From Bog-473 sp963781955 (GTDB taxonomy: Bacteria > Actinomycetota > Acidimicrobiia > Acidimicrobiales > RAAP-2): a DNA stretch of 64,000 nucleotides. Shown piece after piece: positions 15,752-23,693 of the stretch. The translations under genes were made by a program, and so were the position numbers. The notes beneath the pieces are model-generated. The model worked only from the letters and a program-made list of their open reading frames with translations, had not been told where the DNA came from and did not search any database. Location: contig CAWAHU010000002.1 of NCBI GenBank assembly GCA_963781955.1, forward strand, positions 496,001 to 560,000, written 5' to 3'. How positions within the stretch are numbered: position 1 is the first letter of the stretch; each line of letters opens with the position of its first letter.

Positions 15752-16603
15752 GTGCTGCTGGTGATCGACGTGGGCAACACCGAGACCGTGATCGGCCTCT
15801 ACACGCGCGATGACACGGACACCGTCCCGGTGATCGAGGAGGGCGTCGGCGTCGGCATCGGCACCGAGCGCGACCCCACGGCGCCGCAGGGGTTGACCCA
15901 CCACTGGCGGCTCTCCACCGTCCCCACCCGCACGCCCGACGAGCACGCTGTGCTCCTCACCCAGCTGCTCGATCTCGAGGGGCTCGACATCGCCAATTCG
16001 GTCTCGGGCATGGCCGTGAGCTCGTCGGTGCCTCACGTGACCGCCGAGCTGCGCCAGATGGCTTCGCGCTGGTTCGCCGACGTGCCCTGCGTGGTGCTCG
16101 GCCCGGGCACCAAGAGCGGTATGCCCATCCTCTACGACAACCCCAAGGAGGTCGGCGCCGACCGCATCGCCGACGCCATCGGGGCCTACGACCTCTACGG
16201 GGGCCCGTGCGTCGTGGTCGACATGGGCACGGCGACCACGGTGGAGGCCGTGAGCGCCAAGGGCGAGTACCTCGGTGGCGCCATCACCCCGGGCGTGGCC
16301 ATCAGCCTCGAGGCGCTCTACCAGCAGGCGGCCGCACTGCGACGAGTCGAGCTGGTCGAGCCGCGCAGCGTGATCGGCCGTTCGACCGTGGAGTCGATCG
16401 ATTCGGGCACTCTCTACGGCTTCGCCGGGCTGGTCGACGGTCTGGCCAGTCGCTTCATGAAGGAGCTCGGCCCCTCGACCGTGGTCGCCACCGGGGGATT
16501 CAGTTCGCTCATCGCGCCGTATTCGGACACCATTGACCACGTGGAGCCCTGGCTGACCCTGCACGGTCTGCGCATCGTCTACGAGCGCAACGTCAACGGA
16601 TGA
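15752..16603 (+). CDS. coaX: Type III pantothenate kinase CoaX
   Basis: 283 residues. First step of CoA synthesis; completes the local pathway from panC/panD. ASKHA-fold signatures: phosphate loop 'VIDVGNTETVIGLY' at the N-terminus, 'GADRIADAIGAY' and 'VVDMGTATTVEAV'. An insertion around residues 22-50 (acidic, then Gly-Val-rich) makes it longer than usual. GTG start, 4 bases after nadC; overlaps lysS by 4. Confidence 0.94.
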   Translation: MLLVIDVGNTETVIGLYTRDDTDTVPVIEEGVGVGIGTERDPTAPQGLTHHWRLSTVPTRTPDEHAVLLTQLLDLEGLDIANSVSGMAVSSSVPHVTAELRQMASRWFADVPCVVLGPGTKSGMPILYDNPKEVGADRIADAIGAYDLYGGPCVVVDMGTATTVEAVSAKGEYLGGAITPGVAISLEALYQQAAALRRVELVEPRSVIGRSTVESIDSGTLYGFAGLVDGLASRFMKELGPSTVVATGGFSSLIAPYSDTIDHVEPWLTLHGLRIVYERNVNG

Positions 16604-18042
16604 GCGCCGCGTCGCAACCTCCCGAGGACGACGATCGGCAGGTCCCGTACCGCTTCGACAAGACGCACGACGCGGCCGCGGTGGTCGACGCCTGGTCGTC
16701 GCTCGCCCCCGGGGAGGAGTCCGGCGTCACCGTCGGGGTGGCCGGTCGGGTCATGCTCTCGCGGCCGCAGGGAAAGCTCTCCTTCGCCGAACTGCGCGAC
16801 AACTCGGGCTCGGTCCAGCTCTTCGCCGGGTCGAAGTGGACGGCGGACTTCGAGGCCTTCAGCAAGCTGAGCCTGGGCGACTGGGTCGGGGTGCGCGGCG
16901 AGGTGGTGCGCACCAAGCGGGGCGAGCTCTCGGTCAAGGTGGCCGAGTGGGAGCTGTTGGCCGAGGCACAGCGCAGCTTCGGCGACAAGTGGCGGGGCGT
17001 GAGCGACATCGAGGTGCGGTACCGCCAGCGCGAGGTCGACCTGTGGGCCAACGAGCGCTCGCGCCAGCTCCTGCGCCTGCGCAGCGACGTCGTGCGCCAC
17101 ATGCGCGAGCGGCTGTGGGCGCTCGGCTTCGTCGAGGTCGAGACCCCGCTGCTGCACCCGATCGTCGGCGGTGCCACGGCGCGTCCGTTCGTGACGCACC
17201 ACAACACGCTCGACATGGACCTCTTCTTGCGGGTGGCGCCCGAGCTCTACCTCAAGCGGCTCGTGGTCGGCGGGTTCGACAAGGTCTTCGAGATCGGGCG
17301 CAGCTTCCGCAACGAGGGCATCTCGCCGCGCCACAACCCCGAGTTCACGACGCTCGAGCTCTACCAGGCCTACGCGGACTACCGCGACACCATGGTCGTC
17401 TTCGAGGAGCTGGTGGCCGGACTGGCCACCGACGTGCTCGGCACCACGCAGCTCGCCTACGGCGGGCGCGACCTCGACCTCACCACGCCGTGGCGCCGGG
17501 CGTCGATGACCGAACTGATTGCCGACGCGACGGGGTTCGCCCTCGACGTGCGCCAACCGCGCGACGAGCTGGCCCGTGTGGCGGCCGAAGTCGGCATCAC
17601 GGTCGAGCAGGCGTGGGGGCCGGGCAAGATCCTGCTCGAGATCTACGAGAAGACGACCGAGCCCGCGCTGTGGGGCCCGGTGTTCGTGATCGACTACCCG
17701 GCCGAGGTCTCGCCCCTGGCCCGCCGCCACCGCGACGGGCCCGAGCTCGTCGAGCGCTACGAGCCCGTCGTGGCGGGGCGCGAGCTGGGCAACGGCTTCA
17801 CCGAGCTGATCGACCCCGCCGACCAGCGGGCCCGCTTCGAGGAGCAGGCGGCCAAGGCGAGGGCAGGCGACGAGGAGGAGTCCGCGGTGGTCGACGAGGA
17901 GTATCTCCGCGCCCTCGAGTACGGGTTGCCGCCGACGTCGGGCTTCGGCCTGGGCATCGACCGGCTGCTGATGCTCCTCGGCGACGTGGGCAACATCCGC
18001 GAGGTCATCGCCTTCCCCACGCTCCGCCCGGACAGGGCGTGA
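16600..18042 (+). CDS. lysS: Class II lysyl-tRNA synthetase
   Basis: 480 residues. N-terminal OB-fold anticodon-binding domain (about 40-140, 'GRVMLSRPQGKLSFAELRDNSG'). Class II catalytic domain with motif 2 'FRNEGISPRHNPEFTTLELYQAY' (in part) and motif 3 'GFGLGIDRLLMLL'. The first 35 residues are a non-conserved acidic lead-in. End of the biosynthetic run that begins at tilS; followed by a 167-base gap holding the first duplicated leader. Confidence 0.95.
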   Translation: MSAASQPPEDDDRQVPYRFDKTHDAAAVVDAWSSLAPGEESGVTVGVAGRVMLSRPQGKLSFAELRDNSGSVQLFAGSKWTADFEAFSKLSLGDWVGVRGEVVRTKRGELSVKVAEWELLAEAQRSFGDKWRGVSDIEVRYRQREVDLWANERSRQLLRLRSDVVRHMRERLWALGFVEVETPLLHPIVGGATARPFVTHHNTLDMDLFLRVAPELYLKRLVVGGFDKVFEIGRSFRNEGISPRHNPEFTTLELYQAYADYRDTMVVFEELVAGLATDVLGTTQLAYGGRDLDLTTPWRRASMTELIADATGFALDVRQPRDELARVAAEVGITVEQAWGPGKILLEIYEKTTEPALWGPVFVIDYPAEVSPLARRHRDGPELVERYEPVVAGRELGNGFTELIDPADQRARFEEQAAKARAGDEEESAVVDEEYLRALEYGLPPTSGFGLGIDRLLMLLGDVGNIREVIAFPTLRPDRA

Positions 18043-18103
18043 ACCGGTCGCGGCCGGCCCCGCGGTGCGAGTTCTTACGCCGGGTTTAGACCCGCACGCG
18101 ACC

Positions 18104-18179
18104 CCTCACACTGTCCATACAGGGTCCTCACACCTGCCGCCCAGAGTGGTCGGTGCCGCCGCGGAGGCGGGACCGTGCA
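18104..18179 (+). promoter_or_regulatory. Conserved leader, copy 1 (paired with 18701-18776)
   Basis: 76 bases, about 87% identical and the same length as copy 2. Contains two CCTCACA direct repeats about 20 bases apart around TACAGG, then an invariant GC-rich block whose CCGCC/GGCGG arms can form a hairpin. Conservation outside coding sequence suggests a shared promoter/operator or RNA leader. Confidence 0.75.
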
Positions 18180-18209
18180 AGGAGTACGGAGAGGTCCAAG
18201 GAGAACATC

Positions 18210-18554
18210 ATGATTCGCAAGATCATCGCCGGGACGGCTGTGGCGGGTGCACTGACCATCGGCCTGGCCGGGGTCGCCGGGGCCGACACCGCCGCCTCGA
18301 GCTCGGGGAACACGACGACCCACGCGGCCGCGTGCGCCCGGCTGCCGAAGATCGAGGCCCGCGTGCAGACGCTCGAGGCCCGTGCCAACACGCGGATCCA
18401 GAAGCTCGAGCAGAGGCAGTCGCAAGTGCAGCAGACCGGCGACACCACCCGGGCCGACCGGATCTCGACGCGCATCGACCACATCAAGAACCGCGAGAGC
18501 AAGGTCAACGCCCGTCTGCAGAAGGTGCAGGCGAAGTGCAGCGCCAACGGCTGA
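18210..18554 (+). CDS. Small secreted helical protein, paralog 1
   Basis: 114 residues. Signal peptide MIRKIIAGTAVAGALTIGLAGVAGA with an AGA-type cleavage site. The mature part has one Cys near its start and one at its end, separated by basic, heptad-like helix ('IQKLEQRQSQVQQ', 'RIDHIKNRESKVNARLQKVQ'). Probably exported, with a coiled coil and perhaps a disulfide. Family not recognised. A strong AAGGAGAA ribosome-binding site fixes the start. Paralog of the next gene. Confidence 0.82.
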   Translation: MIRKIIAGTAVAGALTIGLAGVAGADTAASSSGNTTTHAAACARLPKIEARVQTLEARANTRIQKLEQRQSQVQQTGDTTRADRISTRIDHIKNRESKVNARLQKVQAKCSANG

Positions 18555-18588
18555 CGCACCGCACCGCGTGACCGCACACGGTGACGGC

Positions 18589-18619
18589 GAGACCCCCGGT
18601 CCCCGGCCCGGGGGGTCTC
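18589..18619 (+). terminator. GC hairpin after secreted paralog 1
   Basis: GAGACCCCC pairs with GGGGGGTCTC. No T-run. Part of the hairpin and its flank is repeated in tandem (CCCCGGCCCGGGG...TCTCGCGTCCT at 18601-18636 and again 18637-18670). Confidence 0.6.
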
Positions 18620-18700
18620 TCGCGTCCTGGGCCCGTCCCCGGCCCGGGGTTTCTCGCGTCCTAGGCCCGTCCGACGGCACAAGTTCCGCTCGGTTCAATC

Positions 18701-18776
18701 CCTCACACCGTGCTTACAGGTTCCTCACATCTAGCGCCCACAGTGGTCGGTGCCGCCGCGGAGGCGGAAGCGTGCA
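18701..18776 (+). promoter_or_regulatory. Conserved leader, copy 2
   Basis: Aligns without gaps to 18104-18179 with ten differences. All differences fall outside the central GTGGTCGGTGCCGCCGCGGA block, which is unchanged. Ends 26 bases before the start of paralog 2. Confidence 0.75.
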
Positions 18777-18802
18777 CCGAGCACGGAAGACAGGAGAACG
18801 CC

Positions 18803-19180
18803 ATGTTTCGCAGGATCATCGCCGGGACGGCTGTCGCTGGTGCGCTGACTCTCGGCCTGGCCGGGGTCGCCGGGGCCGACACGCCGGCGTCCAACACGGG
18901 CACCACCGGACAGGGGCCCAAGCTGGCCGCCGTCTGCGCCAAGCTGCCCCAGATCCAGAGCAAGGTCCAGGACGTCGAGAACACGGTCAACAACACCTGG
19001 ATCCCGAAGCTCCAGGCGGCCGAGACCAAGGCGCAGCAGACCAACCACACCGCGCTGGCCGACCGCATCTCGAAGCGCATCGCCCGCATCCAGAAGCGTG
19101 AGGCTCGCGTGAACGCCCGGCTCCAGAAGCTCGAGGCCAAGTGCAGCTCGGTCCCGAGCGGCACCGGCACCAACGGCTGA
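18803..19180 (+). CDS. Small secreted helical protein, paralog 2
   Basis: 125 residues. Its signal peptide MFRRIIAGTAVAGALTLGLAGVAGA is nearly identical to paralog 1. The mature region keeps the two Cys positions ('AVCAKLP' and 'EAKCSS') and the helical repeat 'RISKRIARIQKREARVNARLQKLE', but the middle has diverged. A short Ser/Thr/Gly tail follows the last Cys. Ribosome-binding site CAGGAGAA. Tandem duplication with its own copy of the leader and of a terminator suggests selection for dosage or differential use. Function unknown. Confidence 0.82.
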   Translation: MFRRIIAGTAVAGALTLGLAGVAGADTPASNTGTTGQGPKLAAVCAKLPQIQSKVQDVENTVNNTWIPKLQAAETKAQQTNHTALADRISKRIARIQKREARVNARLQKLEAKCSSVPSGTGTNG

Positions 19181-19202
19181 ACCAGCCGTCGCGCCGTCAC
19201 TG

Positions 19203-19232
19203 CGATCCCCCGGGCTCCGGCCCGGGGGATCG
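19203..19232. terminator. Bidirectional terminator hairpin
   Basis: CGATCCCCCGGGC-TCCG-GCCCGGGGGATCG is a perfect 13-base stem with a 4-base loop. It lies between the convergent ends of the secreted paralog and the polyprenyl synthase. Confidence 0.8.
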
Positions 19233-19244
19233 TCGCGTCCGGTG

Positions 19245-20219
19245 TCAGGCGGGAAGGTCGTCGAGGAGCTGGGCCACCAGCCGGGTGAGCCCCTGGCGCA
19301 GCTCCGGGCGCGAGATCGCCTCGGCCGCCTGGTGCGCTTCGTCGACGTAGGCCCGGGCGGTGTCCACGGCCTCGGGTATGCCCCGTGACTCCATGACGAT
19401 GGCGCGGGCCTTGTCGCGCTCGGGCTGGCCCAGCGGCTGCCCGAGCAGCGCCCGCAGGTCGGGGCCGGCGTCGGGATCGGCCAGGGCGACGAGGGCCGGC
19501 AGCGTGTAGATGCCCTCGGCCAGGTCCTGGCCGGCCGGCTTCTGGAGCTGGCCGTCGGTGGCCGTGATGTCGAGTATGTCGTCTCGGATCTGGAAGACCA
19601 TGCCGAAGCAGCGGCCGAATTCCGTACACGCCTCCACCTCGGCCGCGGGAAGCCCGCCGGTGAGCGCCCCGATGCGGCACGACGTGGCGGTGAGCGCGGC
19701 GGTCTTGCCACTGATGGCGCCGAAGTAGTCGTCCAGGCTGCGCCCGAGCTGGAAGGCCGAGCGGACCTCGGTCACCTGACCCTGACAGAGCTTGCCCAGG
19801 GTGTCGGCCAGCAGCGCGGCGATCTCGGTGCCCAGGCTCGCAGCGATGGCCGCGCTGCGGGCCAGGAGGTAGTCGCCGGCCACGATGGCCACCAGGTTGC
19901 CGAACCGACTGTTGACGCTTTCGACGTTGCGGCGGATGGTCGCCTCGTCGATGACGTCGTCGTGGTAGAGCGAGGCCAGGTGCACGAGCTCGACCGAGAC
20001 CGCGCCCAAGAGGTCCTCTTCCGTCGGATCCCGCTCGCCGCTCGTCGCCGTGGCCAGGGCGAGCAGCGGGCGCAGCCGCTTGCCCCCGGCCGCGATCAGG
20101 TGGGTGGTGACCTCGTCCAGGAAGGAGTCGCCGGTCACCACCGATGCCGTGAGCAGGGGCTCCAGACGCTGCAGTCCCTCTTGCAGGCGGGGCAGGCCGA
20201 GGGCCTCGGTGGGGTTCAC
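19245..20219 (-). CDS. Polyprenyl diphosphate synthase (menaquinone-type chain)
   Basis: 324 residues of the trans-isoprenyl diphosphate synthase family. The first Asp-rich motif is YHDDVIDEA with following Arg-Arg; the second is QIRDDILD. Such enzymes make the long prenyl tail of menaquinone from FPP and IPP. Chain length cannot be read with confidence. The start is GTG 20219, 8 bases after a TAACGT hexamer and without a Shine-Dalgarno; an upstream GTG at 20258 would place that hexamer inside the gene. Confidence 0.92.
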   Translation of the reverse strand: MNPTEALGLPRLQEGLQRLEPLLTASVVTGDSFLDEVTTHLIAAGGKRLRPLLALATATSGERDPTEEDLLGAVSVELVHLASLYHDDVIDEATIRRNVESVNSRFGNLVAIVAGDYLLARSAAIAASLGTEIAALLADTLGKLCQGQVTEVRSAFQLGRSLDDYFGAISGKTAALTATSCRIGALTGGLPAAEVEACTEFGRCFGMVFQIRDDILDITATDGQLQKPAGQDLAEGIYTLPALVALADPDAGPDLRALLGQPLGQPERDKARAIVMESRGIPEAVDTARAYVDEAHQAAEAISRPELRQGLTRLVAQLLDDLPA

Positions 20220-20227
20220 TGCCCCAA

Positions 20228-20233
20228 ACGTTA
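20228..20233 (-). promoter_or_regulatory. -10 hexamer for leaderless polyprenyl synthase mRNA
   Basis: Minus-strand TAACGT ends 8 bases before the GTG at 20219. TTGTCC further upstream could be the -35, with a spacing longer than ideal. Confidence 0.5.
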
Positions 20234-20304
20234 GGGCACGGCCTGCGGAGGGGGACAACCGCCAGGTGAAAGGGGTCTGCGGCGTGCCTGACTAAGGCCC
20301 CAGG

Positions 20305-20310
20305 TACACT
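20305..20310 (+). promoter_or_regulatory. Probable clpC -10 hexamer
   Basis: TACACT lies 40 bases before the clpC start and is followed by the ribosome-binding site GAAGGAGAG. No good -35 was found. Confidence 0.45.
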
Positions 20311-20350
20311 GGACCGACAAGCAAGGGGACGCGAAGGAGAGGCGGTCAGG

Positions 20351-22861
20351 GTGTTCGAACGTTTCACCGACCGGGCACGGAGGGTGCTGGTGCTGGCGCA
20401 GGAGGAAGCGCGCCTGCTGAACCACAGCTTCATCGGCACCGAGCACATCCTCCTCGGGCTCATCCACGAAGGTGAGGGCGTCGCCGCGAAGGCTCTCGAG
20501 TCACTGGGGATCTCGCTCGAGGCCGTGCGTGAGAAGGTCGAGGAGACGATCGGCATGGCCGGGACCGCGCCCAGCGGTTCCCCCCCGTTCACCCCGCGGG
20601 CCAAGAAGGTCCTCGAGCTGTCCCTGCGCGAAGCGCTCCAGCTCGGCCACAGCTACATCGGCACCGAGCACATGCTGCTCGGCCTCGTGCGCGAGGGCGA
20701 GGGCGTGGCCGCCACCGTCCTGGTCAGCCTCGGGGCGGACCTGGGCCGGGTGCGCCAGCAGGTGATCCAGCTGATGTCGGGGAACCAGGGCAAGGAGTCC
20801 GTGGGCGCCACGCAGGGTGCCAGCTCCGGCGAGAGCCCCTCGGGCTCGCCCGTGCTCGACCAGTTCGGCCGCAACCTGACGCAGCTGGCCCGCGACGGCA
20901 AGCTCGACCCGGTCATCGGCCGGGCTAAAGAGATCGAACGCGTCATGCAGGTTCTGTCGCGCCGCACCAAGAACAACCCGGTCCTCATCGGCGAGCCCGG
21001 CGTCGGGAAGACCGCCATCGTCGAGGGCCTGGCTCAGCGCATCGTGGCCAACGAGGTCCCCGAGACCCTGACCGGCAAGCAGCTCTACACCTTGGACCTG
21101 GGCGCCCTGGTAGCGGGCAGCCGCTACCGCGGCGACTTCGAGGAACGCCTCAAGAAGGTGCTCAAGGAGATCCGTACGCGCGGCGACATCGTCCTGTTCA
21201 TCGACGAGATCCACACGCTGGTGGGTGCCGGCGCGGCCGAGGGTGCCATTGACGCCGCCTCGATCCTCAAGCCGATGCTGGCCCGCGGCGAGCTGCAGAC
21301 CGTCGGCGCCACCACGATCGACGAGTACCGCAAGCACCTCGAGAAGGACGCCGCCCTCGAGCGGCGGTTCCAACCGGTGAAGGTCGAGCAGCCCTCGGTG
21401 GCGCTGACCATCGACATCCTCAAGGGCCTGCGCGACCGCTACGAGTCGCACCACGCCGTGAGCATCACGGACCAGGCGCTCGTCGCCGCGGCGAACCTGG
21501 CCGACCGCTACCTGGCCGACCGCTACCTGCCGGACAAGGCGATCGACCTGATCGACGAGGCCGGCAGCCGCCTGCGCATCCGCCGCATGAGCACCCCGCC
21601 GAACGCCAAGAAACTCGACGAGGAGATCACGCGACTGCGCGCCGACAAGGAGGCCGCCATAGAGAAGGGCGCCTTCGAGCAGGCGAAGAAGCTGGCCGAG
21701 CAGGAAAAGGAGCGCCTGGAGCGCAAGGAGGCCCAGGAGGCCGAGATGCGCGCCGAGGGCGTCGACCTGTTCGACGTCGTCGACGAAGAGGTGATCGCCG
21801 AGGTGCTGGCCGCCTGGACGGGCATCCCCGTCTACCGGCTCACCGAGGAGGAGACCGCCAAGCTCCTGCGCATGGAAGAGGAGCTGCACAAGCGGGTCAT
21901 CGGCCAGGAGGAGGCGCTCAAGGCGCTGTCCCGCGCCATCCGCCGCACCCGGGCCGGCCTCAAGGACCCCAAGCGGCCGAGTGGCTCGTTCATCTTCCTC
22001 GGCCCGACGGGCGTCGGGAAGACGGAGTTGGCCAAGACGCTGGCCGAGTTCCTCTTCGACGACGAGGACGCGCTGATCCAGCTCGACATGTCCGAGTACA
22101 TGGAGAAGCACACGGTCAGCCGGCTCGTGGGCTCTCCCCCGGGTTACGTCGGCTACGAGGAGGGCGGTCAGCTCACCGAGGCCGTGCGTCGCAAGCCGTT
22201 CTCGGTCGTGCTCTTCGACGAGGTGGAGAAGGCGCACCCCGACGTGTTCAACGCCCTCCTGCAGATCCTCGAGGACGGCCGCCTGACCGACGCGCAGGGT
22301 CGCTCCGTGGACTTCAAGAACACGGTGCTGATCATGACGTCGAACCTGGGCACGGCGGACCTGCGGAAGGCCAACATCGGCTTCGCCAAGACGTCGGAAG
22401 CGGTGACCTACGAGCGCATGAAGGCCAAGGTCGACGAAGCGCTCAAGGCGCACTTCCGCCCCGAGTTCCTCAACCGGATCGACGAGGTCATCGTGTTCCA
22501 CGAGCTCTCGCGGGCCGAGGTCACCGAGATCGTCGACCTCCTCATGTCGCGCACGGTCAAGCAGTTGCAGGACCAGGGCATCGGCCTGGAGCTGACGGCC
22601 GCCGCCCGCACCCTTCTGGCCGAGAGGGGCTACGACCCGCAGCTGGGCGCACGCCCGCTCCGCCGGGCCATCCAGCAGCTGATCGAGGACCCGCTCTCGG
22701 AGCGCATCTTGTGGAAGGAGTTCCGGGTCGGCGAGACGATCGTCGTGGACGTCGAGGATTCGCCGATCGAGGGCGAGGGCCAGCACCTGACCTTCACTGC
22801 CATCGAGGGTCTCCAGCCGCCACCGCTCGAGCTGGCCGGCGCCGGCGCCGAGCCCGAGTAG
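20351..22861 (+). CDS. clpC: ClpC, AAA+ unfoldase of the Clp protease
   Basis: 836 residues. Unfolds substrates and feeds them to ClpP. Order: two Clp_N repeats ('FIGTEHILLGLI' and 'YIGTEHMLLGLV', residues about 1-150), AAA D1 with Walker A GEPGVGKTA, a coiled-coil/UVR region near 'GAFEQAKKLAEQEKERLE', AAA D2 with GPTGVGKTE, and a ClpB_D2-small C-terminal domain. The UVR region and single long linker identify ClpC rather than ClpB. GTG start behind AAGGAGAG. Complete and typical. Confidence 0.97.
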   Translation: MFERFTDRARRVLVLAQEEARLLNHSFIGTEHILLGLIHEGEGVAAKALESLGISLEAVREKVEETIGMAGTAPSGSPPFTPRAKKVLELSLREALQLGHSYIGTEHMLLGLVREGEGVAATVLVSLGADLGRVRQQVIQLMSGNQGKESVGATQGASSGESPSGSPVLDQFGRNLTQLARDGKLDPVIGRAKEIERVMQVLSRRTKNNPVLIGEPGVGKTAIVEGLAQRIVANEVPETLTGKQLYTLDLGALVAGSRYRGDFEERLKKVLKEIRTRGDIVLFIDEIHTLVGAGAAEGAIDAASILKPMLARGELQTVGATTIDEYRKHLEKDAALERRFQPVKVEQPSVALTIDILKGLRDRYESHHAVSITDQALVAAANLADRYLADRYLPDKAIDLIDEAGSRLRIRRMSTPPNAKKLDEEITRLRADKEAAIEKGAFEQAKKLAEQEKERLERKEAQEAEMRAEGVDLFDVVDEEVIAEVLAAWTGIPVYRLTEEETAKLLRMEEELHKRVIGQEEALKALSRAIRRTRAGLKDPKRPSGSFIFLGPTGVGKTELAKTLAEFLFDDEDALIQLDMSEYMEKHTVSRLVGSPPGYVGYEEGGQLTEAVRRKPFSVVLFDEVEKAHPDVFNALLQILEDGRLTDAQGRSVDFKNTVLIMTSNLGTADLRKANIGFAKTSEAVTYERMKAKVDEALKAHFRPEFLNRIDEVIVFHELSRAEVTEIVDLLMSRTVKQLQDQGIGLELTAAARTLLAERGYDPQLGARPLRRAIQQLIEDPLSERILWKEFRVGETIVVDVEDSPIEGEGQHLTFTAIEGLQPPPLELAGAGAEPE

Positions 22862-22883
22862 CCACCCCCGACCTTTCCGGGCG

Positions 22884-23465
22884 TCACTCCCAGGCGTAGA
22901 CGAACGCGCCCGTGGGCGACCCGTCGTAGCCGTGGAGGCGGCGCGCCTGGAAGTGGGGGTCGCCCGGCGCGACGCCGGCGTAGGTGATGCCGAGCGCCGC
23001 TGCCGGCTCGAAACCGGCGCGGCCGTAGAAGGCGGGGTCCCCCAGCAAGACCAGCAGGGGCCACGAGCGGCGCTCAGCCGCAGAGACGAGGGCCCCAAGC
23101 AGTGCCGAGCCCACGCCGCGGTGCTGGTGCGACGGCACCACGCTCAGCGGTGCGACGCCGGCCACCGCTGACGCCCGCCCGTCCAAGGAGCCCGCGGCGG
23201 CCAGCACGTGGCCGACCACGGTGCCCCCCACCTCGGCCACCAGTTCGAGGACGGGGTGGGTCGGGCGCAGGCCCCAGGTGCGCCGCACGACCGTGAGCTC
23301 CTGGGAGGCGTCCCCTGTGAGCTGGGAGAACGCCGTTTCGACGACGCGAAGGATGGCCGGCTCGTCGGCCGGGGCGGAGGGCCGTACCGATGGTCGTACC
23401 GAGCGCCGTACCGAGGCGGCGCCGCCTTCGTCGCCGTCGGCACTCCCGCCGGCACCAGTGTGCAT
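22884..23465 (-). CDS. GNAT N-acetyltransferase
   Basis: 193 residues. Acetyl-CoA-binding motif A is 'LSVVPSHQHRGVGSALLGAL' (Q-x-x-G-x-G/A type), followed by 'LLVLLGDPAFYGRAGFEPA'. This is the YhbS/predicted N-acetyltransferase subtype. Start chosen at ATG 23465; the region upstream in the same frame is non-coding and carries the GTATAC array. Residues 1-35 are low complexity with repeated RRSVRPSVRPS. Substrate unknown. Confidence 0.85.
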   Translation of the reverse strand: MHTGAGGSADGDEGGAASVRRSVRPSVRPSAPADEPAILRVVETAFSQLTGDASQELTVVRRTWGLRPTHPVLELVAEVGGTVVGHVLAAAGSLDGRASAVAGVAPLSVVPSHQHRGVGSALLGALVSAAERRSWPLLVLLGDPAFYGRAGFEPAAALGITYAGVAPGDPHFQARRLHGYDGSPTGAFVYAWE

Positions 23466-23511
23466 GAGCCGAGCTTGGCACCCCGGCTCGACCGCCCCGG
23501 ACACCTGTGCC

Positions 23512-23613
23512 GCGCCGTATACGGCGCCTCGGGGGACATTGGTCGCGCACCGTATATGGCGCCTCGGGGGACCTGTGGCGCACCGTATACGCGGCCGGAC
23601 GAAGCGCGTATAC
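23512..23613. promoter_or_regulatory. Array of four GTATAC-centred sites
   Basis: GCGCCGTATACGGCGC (23512-23527) is a perfect 16-base palindrome. Related cores follow: GTATAT at 23552-23557, GTATAC at 23585-23590 and 23608-23613, with similar GCGCACCGTATA flanks. Core spacings are 35, 33 and 23 bases, close to whole helical turns. It lies between the divergent GNAT gene and radA; probably operator sites for an unidentified regulator. Confidence 0.7.
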
Positions 23614-23681
23614 GGCGTGAACCAACATCCCGGGCGGGACCGCGCCGGTGCGGAGCGAGCGACGCTGTGACACCCCGTCCG

Positions 23682-23687
23682 TAGCGT
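23682..23687 (+). promoter_or_regulatory. -10 hexamer for leaderless radA mRNA
   Basis: TAGCGT ends 6 bases before the ATG at 23694. No Shine-Dalgarno precedes the ATG. Confidence 0.55.
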
Positions 23688-23693
23688 GCCGGC

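Noticed and set aside
18104..18179. c-di-AMP (ydaO) riboswitch in the duplicated leader
   Set aside because: Considered because disA is nearby and the leaders control secreted proteins, but the conserved ydaO blocks are not present.
20501..23098. An 865-codon frame opposite clpC
   Set aside because: Composition (Leu/Asp/Gly-rich, no motifs) is that of an antisense shadow of ClpC, which is complete and conserved.
23470..23693. Upstream extension of the GNAT gene through the GTATAC array
   Set aside because: The frame is open, but the translation merely reflects the DNA repeats and lies outside the acetyltransferase fold.
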